Source of the DNA: Thermoplasmata archaeon | Lineage (GTDB): Archaea > Thermoplasmatota > Thermoplasmata > Lutacidiplasmatales > UBA184 | DNA: 64,000 bases | Assembly (NCBI GenBank): GCA_022750435.1 | Contig: JAKIVS010000003.1 | Span: 1-64,000 of the forward strand | Direction: 5' to 3' | In this document: positions 8,601 through 16,477 of the stretch, piece after piece | Layout of the letters: the number at the start of each line of letters is the position of its first letter | How positions within the stretch are numbered: position 1 is the stretch's first letter | Translations under genes and position numbers: made by a program | The notes under the pieces: model-generated | Databases searched by the model: none | What the model was told of the DNA's origin: nothing | What the model saw: only the letters and a program-made list of their open reading frames with translations

Positions 8601-9987
8601 GAACTACACGGCAGCCTACCAGCTGTCCGTCCTTCGGTCGACCGGCGGAACGGTCACGCCCTCGGGAGCCTCCGTTTGGCTCGCCGCGAACGCGACCTCC
8701 AACCTCACCGCGACCCCGTCGAGCGGGTATTCGTGGGGCGGATGGACGGGGATCGGAGCGGGCTCGTACACCGGTCCGAACCTCACCGCCGAGGTGACGT
8801 CCCTGGGCCCAATCCAGGAGTTCGCGAGCTTCGTGCCCCAGCCGCCGAACCGGTTCAACCTCACCGTGAACGAAACCGGCCTTCCGGTCGGCTCGAGCTG
8901 GACGGTCTACCTGGACGGAACCGGCTACTCCTCCACCAGTGCGAGTTTCGTGGTACCGCACCTGTTTTCCTGTGTCGTTTCCGGGAGCCAGGGCCGGTAC
9001 GCCGTCACGGTCCCTCCGGTCGGCGGGTCGAACGGTACGGAGTACCTCCCCGCTCCTGGGACACCCACCACGGCGTGCGTCACGTCCGCCCTCGTGGTCG
9101 CCTTCGACTCCGCGTACGCGGTGACCGTCAGCCAAACGGCCGGCGGGGTCGTGCTGGGCGCGGGTTCGGGAGTGACGTGGGTCAATGACGGTTCGTCCGT
9201 CACGTTCCAGGAGGAGACGAACGCCGGCTACCTGTTCACCGGATGGGTCGGCACCGGGCCGGGGAGCGTCAGCGGCACGCTTGGCACTATCGTCGTCTCC
9301 CCGACCGGCCCGGTCGAGGAACTCGCGGAGTTCGCCCTCCCCGTCGTGGTTCCCGTGCCGACGTTCGCGGTCACTTTCACGGCGAGCTCGTCGCTGCCGA
9401 GCGGCGCCGCCTGGAACGTGGTCTTCAACGGCACAACCTACGGGGGCATCGCACCCACGATCGTGGTGCCGAACGTCCGAAACGGCACCTACGCGTACTC
9501 GGTCCCCGCGGTTGGCGGGCTCGCGACCGGCGCGCTCTACCAGACCACCGGCACGGCCACTCCGGTGAAGGTCGCGGGTGGACCCGTCAGCGTCCCGGTG
9601 ACCTTCGCGGCGAGCTATTGGGTGCAGGTCTCCGGGGTCGGCTCCGGCACGGTCTCTGGACAAGGGTGGGTCCCCTCGGGCCATTCCGTGACCCTCAATG
9701 CCACTCCGACGGGGTCCGCGTCGTTCGTCGGCTGGGTCGGGACCGGAAACGACTCGTATACCGGTTCCAACGCGGGACCCACCCTCCGGGTCTTCGCTCC
9801 CGTGGAGGAGGTCGCGTCGTTCGCCTCGACGCCTTCGGGAACCACGACTCCGACCTCGGGCTCCGGTGCTCCGTCCACGGCCCTCGAGGCCGGCCTCGCG
9901 GTCGTGGGCCTGGTCGTCGGGCTCGCGGTCGGCGTCGTCGTGGCTCGCCGCGGCCGACCTCCCGCCTCGGAGGGGAGGTCCGAATGA
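5695..9987 (+). CDS. Giant surface protein A1: Asp-box beta-propeller, repeat stalk, C-terminal membrane anchor
   Basis: Predicted secreted and anchored protein of 1430 residues; function unknown. A signal or anchor helix lies at about residues 12-30 (ILLAVLLVGLLVLSGLA), followed by an Ala/Pro/Ser linker. Residues about 60-595 hold six Asp-box-like motifs (SPDNGSTF, SSDNGSTW, SADGGATW, TTNGTSW, SNDSGQTW, a weaker SANGVSY) at about 75-residue spacing, as in a six-bladed sialidase-like propeller. From about 600 a stalk alternates 'ETGLxxGTxWxVxLDG' units with InlB-B-like units (GGWTGIGAGSYTG, GWVGTGPGSVSG). A C-terminal helix (about 1399-1418) ends in ARRGR. Many N-x-S/T sequons are present. 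No FRIP motif was found, so sialidase activity is not supported. It is coupled by ATGA overlap to the next gene. Confidence 0.85.
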   Translation: MAAVVRPRFSRRILLAVLLVGLLVLSGLASVPSGRSTATLPAAPSHLAPAASATAAPASPRPAATINYSAYQNDSSISNIPYSHSDCYPYAGLTGCYVQAQDPTLVQLPNSQVGVGYSVLTTFNTTNFDTCPTANTTVTRVAFAVSPDNGSTFGTPVFLPTVAKPCDYVQQLEPTFAVSGTQVWGAYVTTNATAAQLIQPAFSSNPPVLQWWNRTTAGIAITNSSDNGSTWSNATLLLNGSNFANPVLTSFGATLYLLYQNISNGTTILPLSGLSGADPISEQLVYSADGGATWHGPYTIPGENASQNYTTIGGSIAVSQGGTVAVAYATNRSCLNYCYASYYAASGDDIVDVTSTTNGTSWSPIHTIAPGQGEITRPYGPAPPYSCSQFSPSGTGLCGLFEDSPMTSVTWGTGAHLYVAWEAAPFRNVSSTPAYYYNYNHVAVYAGASNDSGQTWSWSEVSPALSNLTDAQDLIDEQWFNPAIGYSGGVVYLTFSYVNWGELTGFQAYGNGFATNTYSQWVATSANGVSYSSPTLIYISTRSDGLAYYHDMGVHASVGFTASGSPLFAYALADGWFTNIFPGTYDFVVTLSVSSAWSGATTTLTVDETGLKNGTAWQFALDGGSVTTTLSSVTISGIPIGQQMVVTWPGTPVSIGYRDLLEPVISTTTFPTFFGPSTVWFNFTSFYGITFTPGPNDYYLEVELYNYAGMEFGYNFYWETNLYAGTVTYYSGGNPFPWYLPSNTTFELSTVPSGTFEAYYYTQQFVDYWNGTGAGSYTGSGNAANLTVRSAFNETLWDLAVGTYSEEFVPLGLPASSTYSFDVDGAGYSSAGTTPTVVPGLTTGGHSVTNISATATAPGWSYFGHSTAGNPVLVPLVVQDNLSFSYVNTSAAAGTVSFHAIGVSTGAPWQLSFNGTSYSSSTPWLNLTTRPGDYAVAANPVVSANGSAALAPEPFGPILSVTPGGKYDVNYTAAYQLSVLRSTGGTVTPSGASVWLAANATSNLTATPSSGYSWGGWTGIGAGSYTGPNLTAEVTSLGPIQEFASFVPQPPNRFNLTVNETGLPVGSSWTVYLDGTGYSSTSASFVVPHLFSCVVSGSQGRYAVTVPPVGGSNGTEYLPAPGTPTTACVTSALVVAFDSAYAVTVSQTAGGVVLGAGSGVTWVNDGSSVTFQEETNAGYLFTGWVGTGPGSVSGTLGTIVVSPTGPVEELAEFALPVVVPVPTFAVTFTASSSLPSGAAWNVVFNGTTYGGIAPTIVVPNVRNGTYAYSVPAVGGLATGALYQTTGTATPVKVAGGPVSVPVTFAASYWVQVSGVGSGTVSGQGWVPSGHSVTLNATPTGSASFVGWVGTGNDSYTGSNAGPTLRVFAPVEEVASFASTPSGTTTPTSGSGAPSTALEAGLAVVGLVVGLAVGVVVARRGRPPASEGRSE

Positions 9988-12900
9988 CGCCGCGGCGCGC
10001 ACCGGCGGTCGGCCGGACCCTCCTCGCTCTCGCGGTCGCTGCGCTGTTCGTCCTCTCGGTGCCGTTGGCCGCCTCGACGACGGCCCGGTCGAGCGCCCCG
10101 GTCTTGGGAGCGTCGGCGATGATGATCTCCCCCGGGATGCCCAGTTCGACCCACGTCCGGCCGGCGTCCGGGCCGGTCGCCACAGGCCCTGGTGTGTTCT
10201 TCGACAACCAGGTGCTGCCGAACGCGACCGCCGGAACCGAGACGTGCTTCCCCCTCGGTTGCACGAACGTGTCGAACGACCCGTCGATCAACGTGACCTC
10301 GTACGGCACGATGGCGGTCGCGTACACCTCGTGGACCAACGCGAGCCCGTGCGCCGCGGCGATCCCGTACGCGGAGAGTGAGGTCGCGGTGGTGATTTCG
10401 ACGAACGGGGGAACGAGTTGGTCGGCCCCCACGCTCCTCGGGGCCCCCGCGTCGTGCTCGACCGCCGTAGCCCAGGCCGAGCCCGACGCCTGGGAGCCGA
10501 GCGTGACGAGCCTCGCGAACGGGACGCTCGTCCTCGTGTACGTGGCGTTCAACTCGACCACGCCTCTCTACTTGCTCGGACTCGGACCCGGGACGTTCTC
10601 GGTCAGCTCCGACCGCCTGATGCTCGCCGAAAGCTACGACAACGGCACCTCGTGGACGAGCCCCACCGCCCTCAACGTCTCCGACAATCCCCTCCTGACC
10701 AACTCCGCGTTCACCTCCGAGCGACCCTGGGTGACCGCGGTCGGGTCGACCGTCTACGTGACGTGGATGAACCTGACGGCGGCCCCCGGCCTCGTCGCCG
10801 GGGTCTCGGTCGGGTCGGCGGCGATCGAGCTCCTGGCGTCGACGAACGGCGGGGCCACCTGGCCGGCCCAGCCGACGACCCTTCCCGTCGTCGCGGGCGG
10901 GACGGGCCTCCAGGTCGCGATCAACCCCTACCCCCTCGTCCTCCCGAACGGGACGCTCGTCGTCGCGTACGCGACCAACTTCACCTTCGAGCCGCAGTTC
11001 GGCTGCCTCGGGACGTCGTGCCTCGCGAACACGTTCCAGGCGAGCGTCGTCGCCGCCATGTCGACGAACAACGGGAGCACATTCTCGCTCGCGACGGTCG
11101 CCCCGACGGTCGTCGTCGCGCCGAACGGGGCGGGAACGGCGCCCCGGGCGTTCGAGTCGTTCCAGGACCCGTCCCCCGAGCTGGCGTACGGCGCCGCGAG
11201 CGGCCAGCTGGTGGTCGCGTTCTCCGCCGGCGAGCTTCTGAGCAATTGCTCGGCGCTCCCCTGCTTCCCCTGGGTCGACTCGCAGATGATCTACGTCGAC
11301 AACTCCTCCGACGGAGGCGCGAGCTGGGCGACCGCCCACGTCGCTCTCCCGTCGACCGCCGGGTACGGCCTGTTCGGGACGTACTATCCGTCCGAAAGCT
11401 ACAACCCGGCGATCGCCATCGATGCGAACGGAACGGTGGACCTCGCGTTCACGTTCGTGAACTTCACGCTCTGCTCCCCCACCGCGTCGTACGGGACCAA
11501 CTGCGGCCCCGAGCAGGAGGTGTTCGGGCAGTCGACCGACAACGGGGCGACGTTCTCCGGCCCGATCCTTGTGGCGGAGAACTGGTCGTGGCAGTACAAC
11601 AACCCGACCGCGCCCGATGGCGAGTACGCCACCGCCGTCGTGGTGGGCGGCGAACTCTGGATGGCCTGGACCACCGCCGGGTGCCCCGGATGGGGGACCG
11701 TGAGTTTCTACGGATGCGGCTTCCCCGGAACGGCCGGCGGGAGCGAGGTCGTCGTCTCCCACGTGTTCCACGGGGCGGGCGTGAGCCTGTCGTTCACCGA
11801 ATCCGGTCTGCCGAACGGCACGACGTGGTGGGCGAGCGTCCTCGGCAACCTGCGGAGCGGACTCACTCCGGCCACGTTGTCGGTCTCCGGAATCCCCACG
11901 GGCGTCGCCGTCGGATGGACGTTCTCCGGCAACCTCTCTATCGGGTATGGAAGCCGGTACGCCGGAATCCCCTCTCTCACTGCACCCACTTTGCTCACCT
12001 CCAACACGACGGTGGCGGTCAGCTATTCCCAGGAGGTGCTCCTCCAGGTCTCGACGACGCCGGCGTTCGCTTCGGCGAGTGCCTCGGGGGGCTACTACTA
12101 CTGCCCCGGGTACCCCGCCCCCGTCTGGAACGACCCGGCGTGCCCCGGGATGAACTGGAACGTCACTCCGGGAGTCGGGGCGATGTGGGTCTCTCCCGGA
12201 ACGCCGGTCACCCTGAACGCGTCACCCATCGGGTCGGTCTATTGCGGCGTCGGCGTGACCTGCTACAACGTCCAGTACCTGAACCTCAGCTTCCTGTCGT
12301 GGACGGGGAATGGCCTTGGGTCGGTGAACACGACGGCGAACCGGACCACCGTCACCGTGACGGGTCCGGTCAACGAGACGGCGAACTTCCTGATGACCGG
12401 CTGGTGCGAGGCGTACCTGCCGCCCTACTACACGCTCTCCAACCAGTGCATTGTGAGCAACACCACGTTGACGTTCCACGAGACCGGACTCCCGAGCGGG
12501 ACGGCCTGGACCGTCTCGACGGTGTCAGCGTACGGGAACGCGACCGTGACGAACACCACCGCGTGGAATTCGGTCACCGGGGGAAGCACCGTCGGGGTCT
12601 CGAACTTCCAGGTCTGGACGGTGCCGGCGCCCGGAGGGTACTGGGTCCCGACGACGACCCCGGCGTCCCCCGTGATCCTGCCCCTGCCGCTCCTGGTGAA
12701 CGTGAACTTCACGTTCGTCACCTCGCTCGCATCCGACTCCTTTGAGGTCGACGTCGCGACCTCGGGGCTCCCGTCCGGGCTCCCGTGGTCGGTGACCCTG
12801 AACACGACCTACGGGGTCCCCACGGGCAACGTGACGAGCCTGACCGTGCCGAGCGGAACCTACACGGTGGGCGGCGGTACCGTCATCGGAACGAACGGCA

Positions 12901-14501
12901 CCGAATACGTCGTCACGGGCGTCGACTTCCGGTCGGACATCGTGAACCGGTCGGGCTGGTCGAACGGCTCGGCGCCCGGGACGATCACCCTCGTGGGCCC
13001 CGCCGAGGTCATCCTGGTCTACTCCCCCCGATACTGGCTCGACGTCGCCGCGACGAACGGCGGAAGCGCCGGTCCTTCGGACGCCTGGTTCGTCCCCTCG
13101 GCCGCGGTGACGTTGAGCGAATCGGCGGAGATGGGGTACTACTTTGCGGGCTGGGCGGGCACCGGACCCGGCGCGACCTCCGGGGCGCAGGACCAAGCCT
13201 CCTCGCCGACGATCCATATCGGTGGACCGGTCACGGAACTCGCCAATTTCGTCTCCAACGGCTCCCTCGGGGTCGTTGCCCAGGTGTCGGAAGTCGGACT
13301 CCCGACCGGCGAGGAGAACTTCTCGTTCAGCCTCGACGGCGCCGGGCACACGGCGGCGGGGACGGCGACGGTGAACGGACTCACGAACCAGTCGTACACG
13401 TTCGTCGCGGAGAACGCGACCGACCTCGGCGCCGGCGTCCTCGGGGCGGTCACCGGATGGACGACCTCCTACGTGGTCAACCCGAACGGGACGATCGAAG
13501 TCGACGGGGCGGGGACGATCCAGGTCAACTACTCCGTCCTCGACCAGGTCTCGACCACCGCGGTCGGCGACGGCCTGATCGCGCCCGGCTCCGGATGGGT
13601 TCCGAACGGCACTGTGTTCGACGTCACGGCCACGGCCGCGGGCGGTTGGGAGTTGGCGAGCCTCACAAGCAACCTTCCCTACGTCAACGTGACGAACACC
13701 ACGTTCCGGTTCGACGCCGTGGCCCCGGGGAGCATCGTCGCCGAGTTCGCGCGCATCCCGACGACGACGACCCCGACGTACGCCCTCGCGATCACCGAAA
13801 CCGGGCTCCCGAACGGCGGGAGTTGGAACGTCTCGGTCACCTCCTCGACGGGGACGGCGGCCACGGGCGGGATCGGCGCGACCCTCACGGTCGGGGGCCT
13901 TCTGGCCGGGTCGTACAACGTCACGGTCTCGATCTCGTATGGGGCCGCCGGGGTCCGGTACGTGCCGGGCTCCGTGGGCGCGGGACCCATCGATGTTCCG
14001 TCCACCGGAACCGCCGCCGTCGCCTTTGCGACCGAATACCTGTTGACCGTGGTCGCCGCGTCCGGTGGCACGGCGTCCCCCGGAACCGAGTGGAAATCGG
14101 CGGGTTCCGCGCAGATCCTCTCGGAGAGCCCGAGCTCCGGCCAGGCGTTCGAGGGTTGGAACGGCACCGGGACCGGCTCCTACACCGGGAACGCCACCGC
14201 TCCGAACGTGACCGTGAGCGGACCGGTGACCGAGACCGCGGCATTCGGGCCGGCCCCGACCCACTCGAGCCCGACGAACAGCTCCGGGTCGTCGTTCCCC
14301 ACCCTCGGGGTCGGACTGCTCGTCCTCCTCCTCGTCGTCGGTGCGGTCGTCGGGATCCTCCTCGGGCGGCGCGGCGGAGGCTCGGCGAGCCCGGCCGAGC
14401 CCACCGAGGAGACGCCGGGGGCCCCGGCGGAAGAGACGCTCTACGGACAATCGGCCCCGGACGCTGGGCCGGACGGCGAAACCGAAGGCTCGGAGACGTA
14501 G
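9984..14501 (+). CDS. Giant surface protein B1: Asp-box beta-propeller, repeat stalk, C-terminal membrane anchor
   Basis: Second member of the surface operon, 1505 residues, starting at an ATG that overlaps the TGA of A1 and follows a GGAGGGGAGG ribosome-binding site. It has an N-terminal hydrophobic helix (LLALAVAALFVLSVPL) and a head of about 600 residues with six Asp-boxes (STNGGTSW, SYDNGTSW, STNGGATW, STNNGSTF, SSDGGASW, STDNGATF). The stalk begins FTESGLPNGTTWWASV near 603 and includes FHETGLPSGTAWTVS, ITETGLPNGGSWNVSV and GWNGTGTGSYTG. The anchor helix is VGLLVLLLVVGAVVGILLG, then about 45 acidic residues, presumably cytoplasmic. The head resembles that of 61305 (shared SERPWV/PERPWI and cysteine spacing) more than that of its operon partner. 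No function is assigned. Confidence 0.85.
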   Translation: MTPRRAPAVGRTLLALAVAALFVLSVPLAASTTARSSAPVLGASAMMISPGMPSSTHVRPASGPVATGPGVFFDNQVLPNATAGTETCFPLGCTNVSNDPSINVTSYGTMAVAYTSWTNASPCAAAIPYAESEVAVVISTNGGTSWSAPTLLGAPASCSTAVAQAEPDAWEPSVTSLANGTLVLVYVAFNSTTPLYLLGLGPGTFSVSSDRLMLAESYDNGTSWTSPTALNVSDNPLLTNSAFTSERPWVTAVGSTVYVTWMNLTAAPGLVAGVSVGSAAIELLASTNGGATWPAQPTTLPVVAGGTGLQVAINPYPLVLPNGTLVVAYATNFTFEPQFGCLGTSCLANTFQASVVAAMSTNNGSTFSLATVAPTVVVAPNGAGTAPRAFESFQDPSPELAYGAASGQLVVAFSAGELLSNCSALPCFPWVDSQMIYVDNSSDGGASWATAHVALPSTAGYGLFGTYYPSESYNPAIAIDANGTVDLAFTFVNFTLCSPTASYGTNCGPEQEVFGQSTDNGATFSGPILVAENWSWQYNNPTAPDGEYATAVVVGGELWMAWTTAGCPGWGTVSFYGCGFPGTAGGSEVVVSHVFHGAGVSLSFTESGLPNGTTWWASVLGNLRSGLTPATLSVSGIPTGVAVGWTFSGNLSIGYGSRYAGIPSLTAPTLLTSNTTVAVSYSQEVLLQVSTTPAFASASASGGYYYCPGYPAPVWNDPACPGMNWNVTPGVGAMWVSPGTPVTLNASPIGSVYCGVGVTCYNVQYLNLSFLSWTGNGLGSVNTTANRTTVTVTGPVNETANFLMTGWCEAYLPPYYTLSNQCIVSNTTLTFHETGLPSGTAWTVSTVSAYGNATVTNTTAWNSVTGGSTVGVSNFQVWTVPAPGGYWVPTTTPASPVILPLPLLVNVNFTFVTSLASDSFEVDVATSGLPSGLPWSVTLNTTYGVPTGNVTSLTVPSGTYTVGGGTVIGTNGTEYVVTGVDFRSDIVNRSGWSNGSAPGTITLVGPAEVILVYSPRYWLDVAATNGGSAGPSDAWFVPSAAVTLSESAEMGYYFAGWAGTGPGATSGAQDQASSPTIHIGGPVTELANFVSNGSLGVVAQVSEVGLPTGEENFSFSLDGAGHTAAGTATVNGLTNQSYTFVAENATDLGAGVLGAVTGWTTSYVVNPNGTIEVDGAGTIQVNYSVLDQVSTTAVGDGLIAPGSGWVPNGTVFDVTATAAGGWELASLTSNLPYVNVTNTTFRFDAVAPGSIVAEFARIPTTTTPTYALAITETGLPNGGSWNVSVTSSTGTAATGGIGATLTVGGLLAGSYNVTVSISYGAAGVRYVPGSVGAGPIDVPSTGTAAVAFATEYLLTVVAASGGTASPGTEWKSAGSAQILSESPSSGQAFEGWNGTGTGSYTGNATAPNVTVSGPVTETAAFGPAPTHSSPTNSSGSSFPTLGVGLLVLLLVVGAVVGILLGRRGGGSASPAEPTEETPGAPAEETLYGQSAPDAGPDGETEGSET

Positions 14502-14703
14502 GCGCCACGACTCCGCCGCGCGGTGGTCCGGCGGGGAAACGTCCGACGGGCCCGTGGGCCCCGGCGCGCCGGGGGTCCGGAGGGGTCTCCCCGGCGATCC
14601 CCCCCCTCGCGGAGACGGGACCGCCCGGGCCCGGCGGGCGGGCGAAGGCCGGGCGCTGCGTCCATCGGGGAACGCGTCGGCCCGGCGAGGCCAACCAGCC
14701 GCT

Positions 14704-14711
14704 TTTATATA
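14704..14711 (+). promoter_or_regulatory. TATA box upstream of the COG1395-type regulator
   Basis: TTTATATA is the strongest TATA-like element in the GC-rich 257-bp gap 14502-14758, which otherwise shows only G/C-rich inverted repeats and no gene. It is about 50 nt upstream of the ATG at 14759, predicting a leader of roughly 20-25 nt that includes a G-rich stretch before the ATG. Confidence 0.65.
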
Positions 14712-14758
14712 CAAGCGTCGGGCAATACGACTCGCCGGACCTCGAGGGGGGCCCGTCA

Positions 14759-15769
14759 ATGGCAACCGTGGGACCGAGAGACCGATCGATCGAGCAGGTG
14801 CGTCACCTGCTCGAGAGCGCGGGATTCTTCGTGTCCGACGCCCACCACATCCGGCCGACGACGTTCGACCTGATGGCCCGGCGCGATTCGGAGCTGCTCA
14901 TCGTCAAGATTCTCAAGAACATCGACGCCCTCGACCCCCAGGAGGCCCACCGGATCGCCGAGCTGGGCCGCTTGTTCCCGGCGAAGGTGCTCGTCGTCGG
15001 CCAGACCTCCGGGGCCAACGAGCTCGAGCCCGGAGTCGTCTACAGCCGCTACGGCATCCCGATCGTCGTGGAGGAGAGCCTCCGGGAGTACCTCCAGAAG
15101 GGGATTCCCCCGTTCCTCTTCTCCGGCCCGGGAGGGATCTTCGCCCGCGTGGACGGAGTTCGCCTCCGGGAGCTCCGCGAGGAGCGCCGCATCAGCCTCG
15201 GCGCGCTCGCGAGCGTCGCGGGGGTTTCCCGGCGGACCATCCAACTCTACGAGGACGGAGCCGGGGCGGAGGTCGAGATCATCGAGCGCCTCGAGCGCTA
15301 CCTCGCCGAACCGATCGCCCGGCCGCTCGACCTGTTCGCGGACGACCGCGCCGTCGCGCCGCCCGACCCGGCCGCCAAGACCGACTCCGGCGAACAACCT
15401 CCGGCGCCGCGCCGGCGGAAGACGACCGGAGACCCGCTGCGCGACGGAGTCCTGCGTCAGTTGGACGGCATGGGCTGGGAGGTCACCGTCACCATCCGCT
15501 GCCCGTTCGATTCGCTCTCCCACGGCGACACCCGCGGCGAGGAACGGACGCTGCTCACGTCGGTGGGCACCCTCCGAACGGCGCAGAGCCGGGCCGACCT
15601 CCTGCTCGAGCTCGCCCGGGTCGCCGAGGGACACGCGATGTTCATCGTCCGCGAGGCGACGGGGCGGCGCGATGTGGAGGGCCTTCCCATCCTGTCCGTC
15701 CGCGAGTTGCAGCGCCACCGCGACCGGGACGAACTGCTCGACGCCATCGAAGAGCGGGGCTCCGGGTGA
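14759..15769 (+). CDS. Archaeal HTH-type transcriptional regulator (COG1395-like)
   Basis: Protein of 336 residues matching the layout of a conserved archaeal regulator family. The N-terminal part (about 1-125) resembles a nuclease-like fold without an evident active site (TTFDLMARRDSELLIVKILK). A Xre-like helix-turn-helix follows at about 135-168 (LRELREERRISLGALASVAG, then VSRRTIQLYE). The C-terminal region (about 210-336) repeats the same kind of alpha/beta fold (LDGMGWEVTVTIRCPFD, ADLLLELARVAEGHAMFIV). DNA targets are unknown. The ATG at 14759 is preferred for its upstream TATA box. It overlaps the next gene by 4 nt (GTGA), indicating co-expression. Confidence 0.8.
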   Translation: MATVGPRDRSIEQVRHLLESAGFFVSDAHHIRPTTFDLMARRDSELLIVKILKNIDALDPQEAHRIAELGRLFPAKVLVVGQTSGANELEPGVVYSRYGIPIVVEESLREYLQKGIPPFLFSGPGGIFARVDGVRLRELREERRISLGALASVAGVSRRTIQLYEDGAGAEVEIIERLERYLAEPIARPLDLFADDRAVAPPDPAAKTDSGEQPPAPRRRKTTGDPLRDGVLRQLDGMGWEVTVTIRCPFDSLSHGDTRGEERTLLTSVGTLRTAQSRADLLLELARVAEGHAMFIVREATGRRDVEGLPILSVRELQRHRDRDELLDAIEERGSG

Positions 15770-16437
15770 TCGAGCGAGCCCTCGACGGTCTGACGGTCCT
15801 CGGAGCGGTCCGGGGGCTCGTCGCCGAGGGCGAGCGCGTCCGAGGACGCTTGGAGGCCCTGCATCCCCAGGCGGTCGGGATCGCCATCTCTTCCGACGAA
15901 CTCCAGGGGCTCCGGGACTACTTCGTGGGCGGGGGTGCCGAGCCCGTCGTGCCGCTCGCGACGACGGAGGCCGCCGAGGTGCGCGGGCTCGCCCGCTACG
16001 GCGACGTCTCCGTTCCGAACCCGTCGGTCCTCGAAGCGATCCGCTGGTCGGATGCCGCCGGCGTCCCGGTCGAGCCTCTCGACCCGTCCGACGAGCGGTA
16101 CGCCTCCCTGTTCGCGAATTCGATCGGCTATTTCGAGCTCGTCCGCCGGACGCTCCGCGAGCGGCGCGTGGTCAAGCGCGCTCCGGAGGCGACGACCGCC
16201 GACGAGTTCGTGCGGACCTGGAGCGACACGATCGAGCACGGCGCCGGTTCCCGGCGCCTCCGGCAGCGACGCGATGCGGCCGTCGTCGAGGCGGCGGCGC
16301 CGATGCGCCAACGGTACCGTCCCTTCGTCGTCGTCGTCGTAGACCGCGAACGGTTCGAGGGTCTCGTTTCCCGCTTCGAGGAACCGGGCGCCGCCGTCCG
16401 GACGCGTACGGAGGAACCGGGGGAGGCGAGCCGTTAA
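15766..16437 (+). CDS. Uncharacterised protein, possibly TraB-like
   Basis: Protein of 223 residues with a GTG start overlapping the stop of the upstream regulator. No confident family is recognised. The N-terminal part reads LEALHPQAVGIAISSDELQG, then a region with many short helices, and near the C-terminus a strongly hydrophobic strand FVVVVVDRERFEGLV. The pattern of an N-terminal 'xPxxVGIxxSxxEL' strand and a C-terminal 'VVVVVDxxR' strand is reminiscent of TraB/PrgY-like proteins, but this is a weak inference. There are no membrane segments. Tight coupling to the COG1395-type gene suggests a linked role. Confidence 0.6.
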   Translation: MIERALDGLTVLGAVRGLVAEGERVRGRLEALHPQAVGIAISSDELQGLRDYFVGGGAEPVVPLATTEAAEVRGLARYGDVSVPNPSVLEAIRWSDAAGVPVEPLDPSDERYASLFANSIGYFELVRRTLRERRVVKRAPEATTADEFVRTWSDTIEHGAGSRRLRQRRDAAVVEAAAPMRQRYRPFVVVVVDRERFEGLVSRFEEPGAAVRTRTEEPGEASR

Positions 16438-16477
16438 GACCGACCTCGGGCCCGGGGATTCCGACAGGTCCCGTTCG

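Noticed and set aside
5674-10002. Very long minus-strand open frame opposite surface protein A1
   Set aside because: It is a GC-rich shadow: the translation is Arg/Gly/Glu-rich with no domain, while the plus strand encodes a signal helix, Asp-boxes and repeats.
9615-11771. Long minus-strand open frames opposite surface protein B1 (also 12525-14765)
   Set aside because: Composition is low-complexity Arg/Gly/Pro and no motif is present; the opposite strand is clearly coding.
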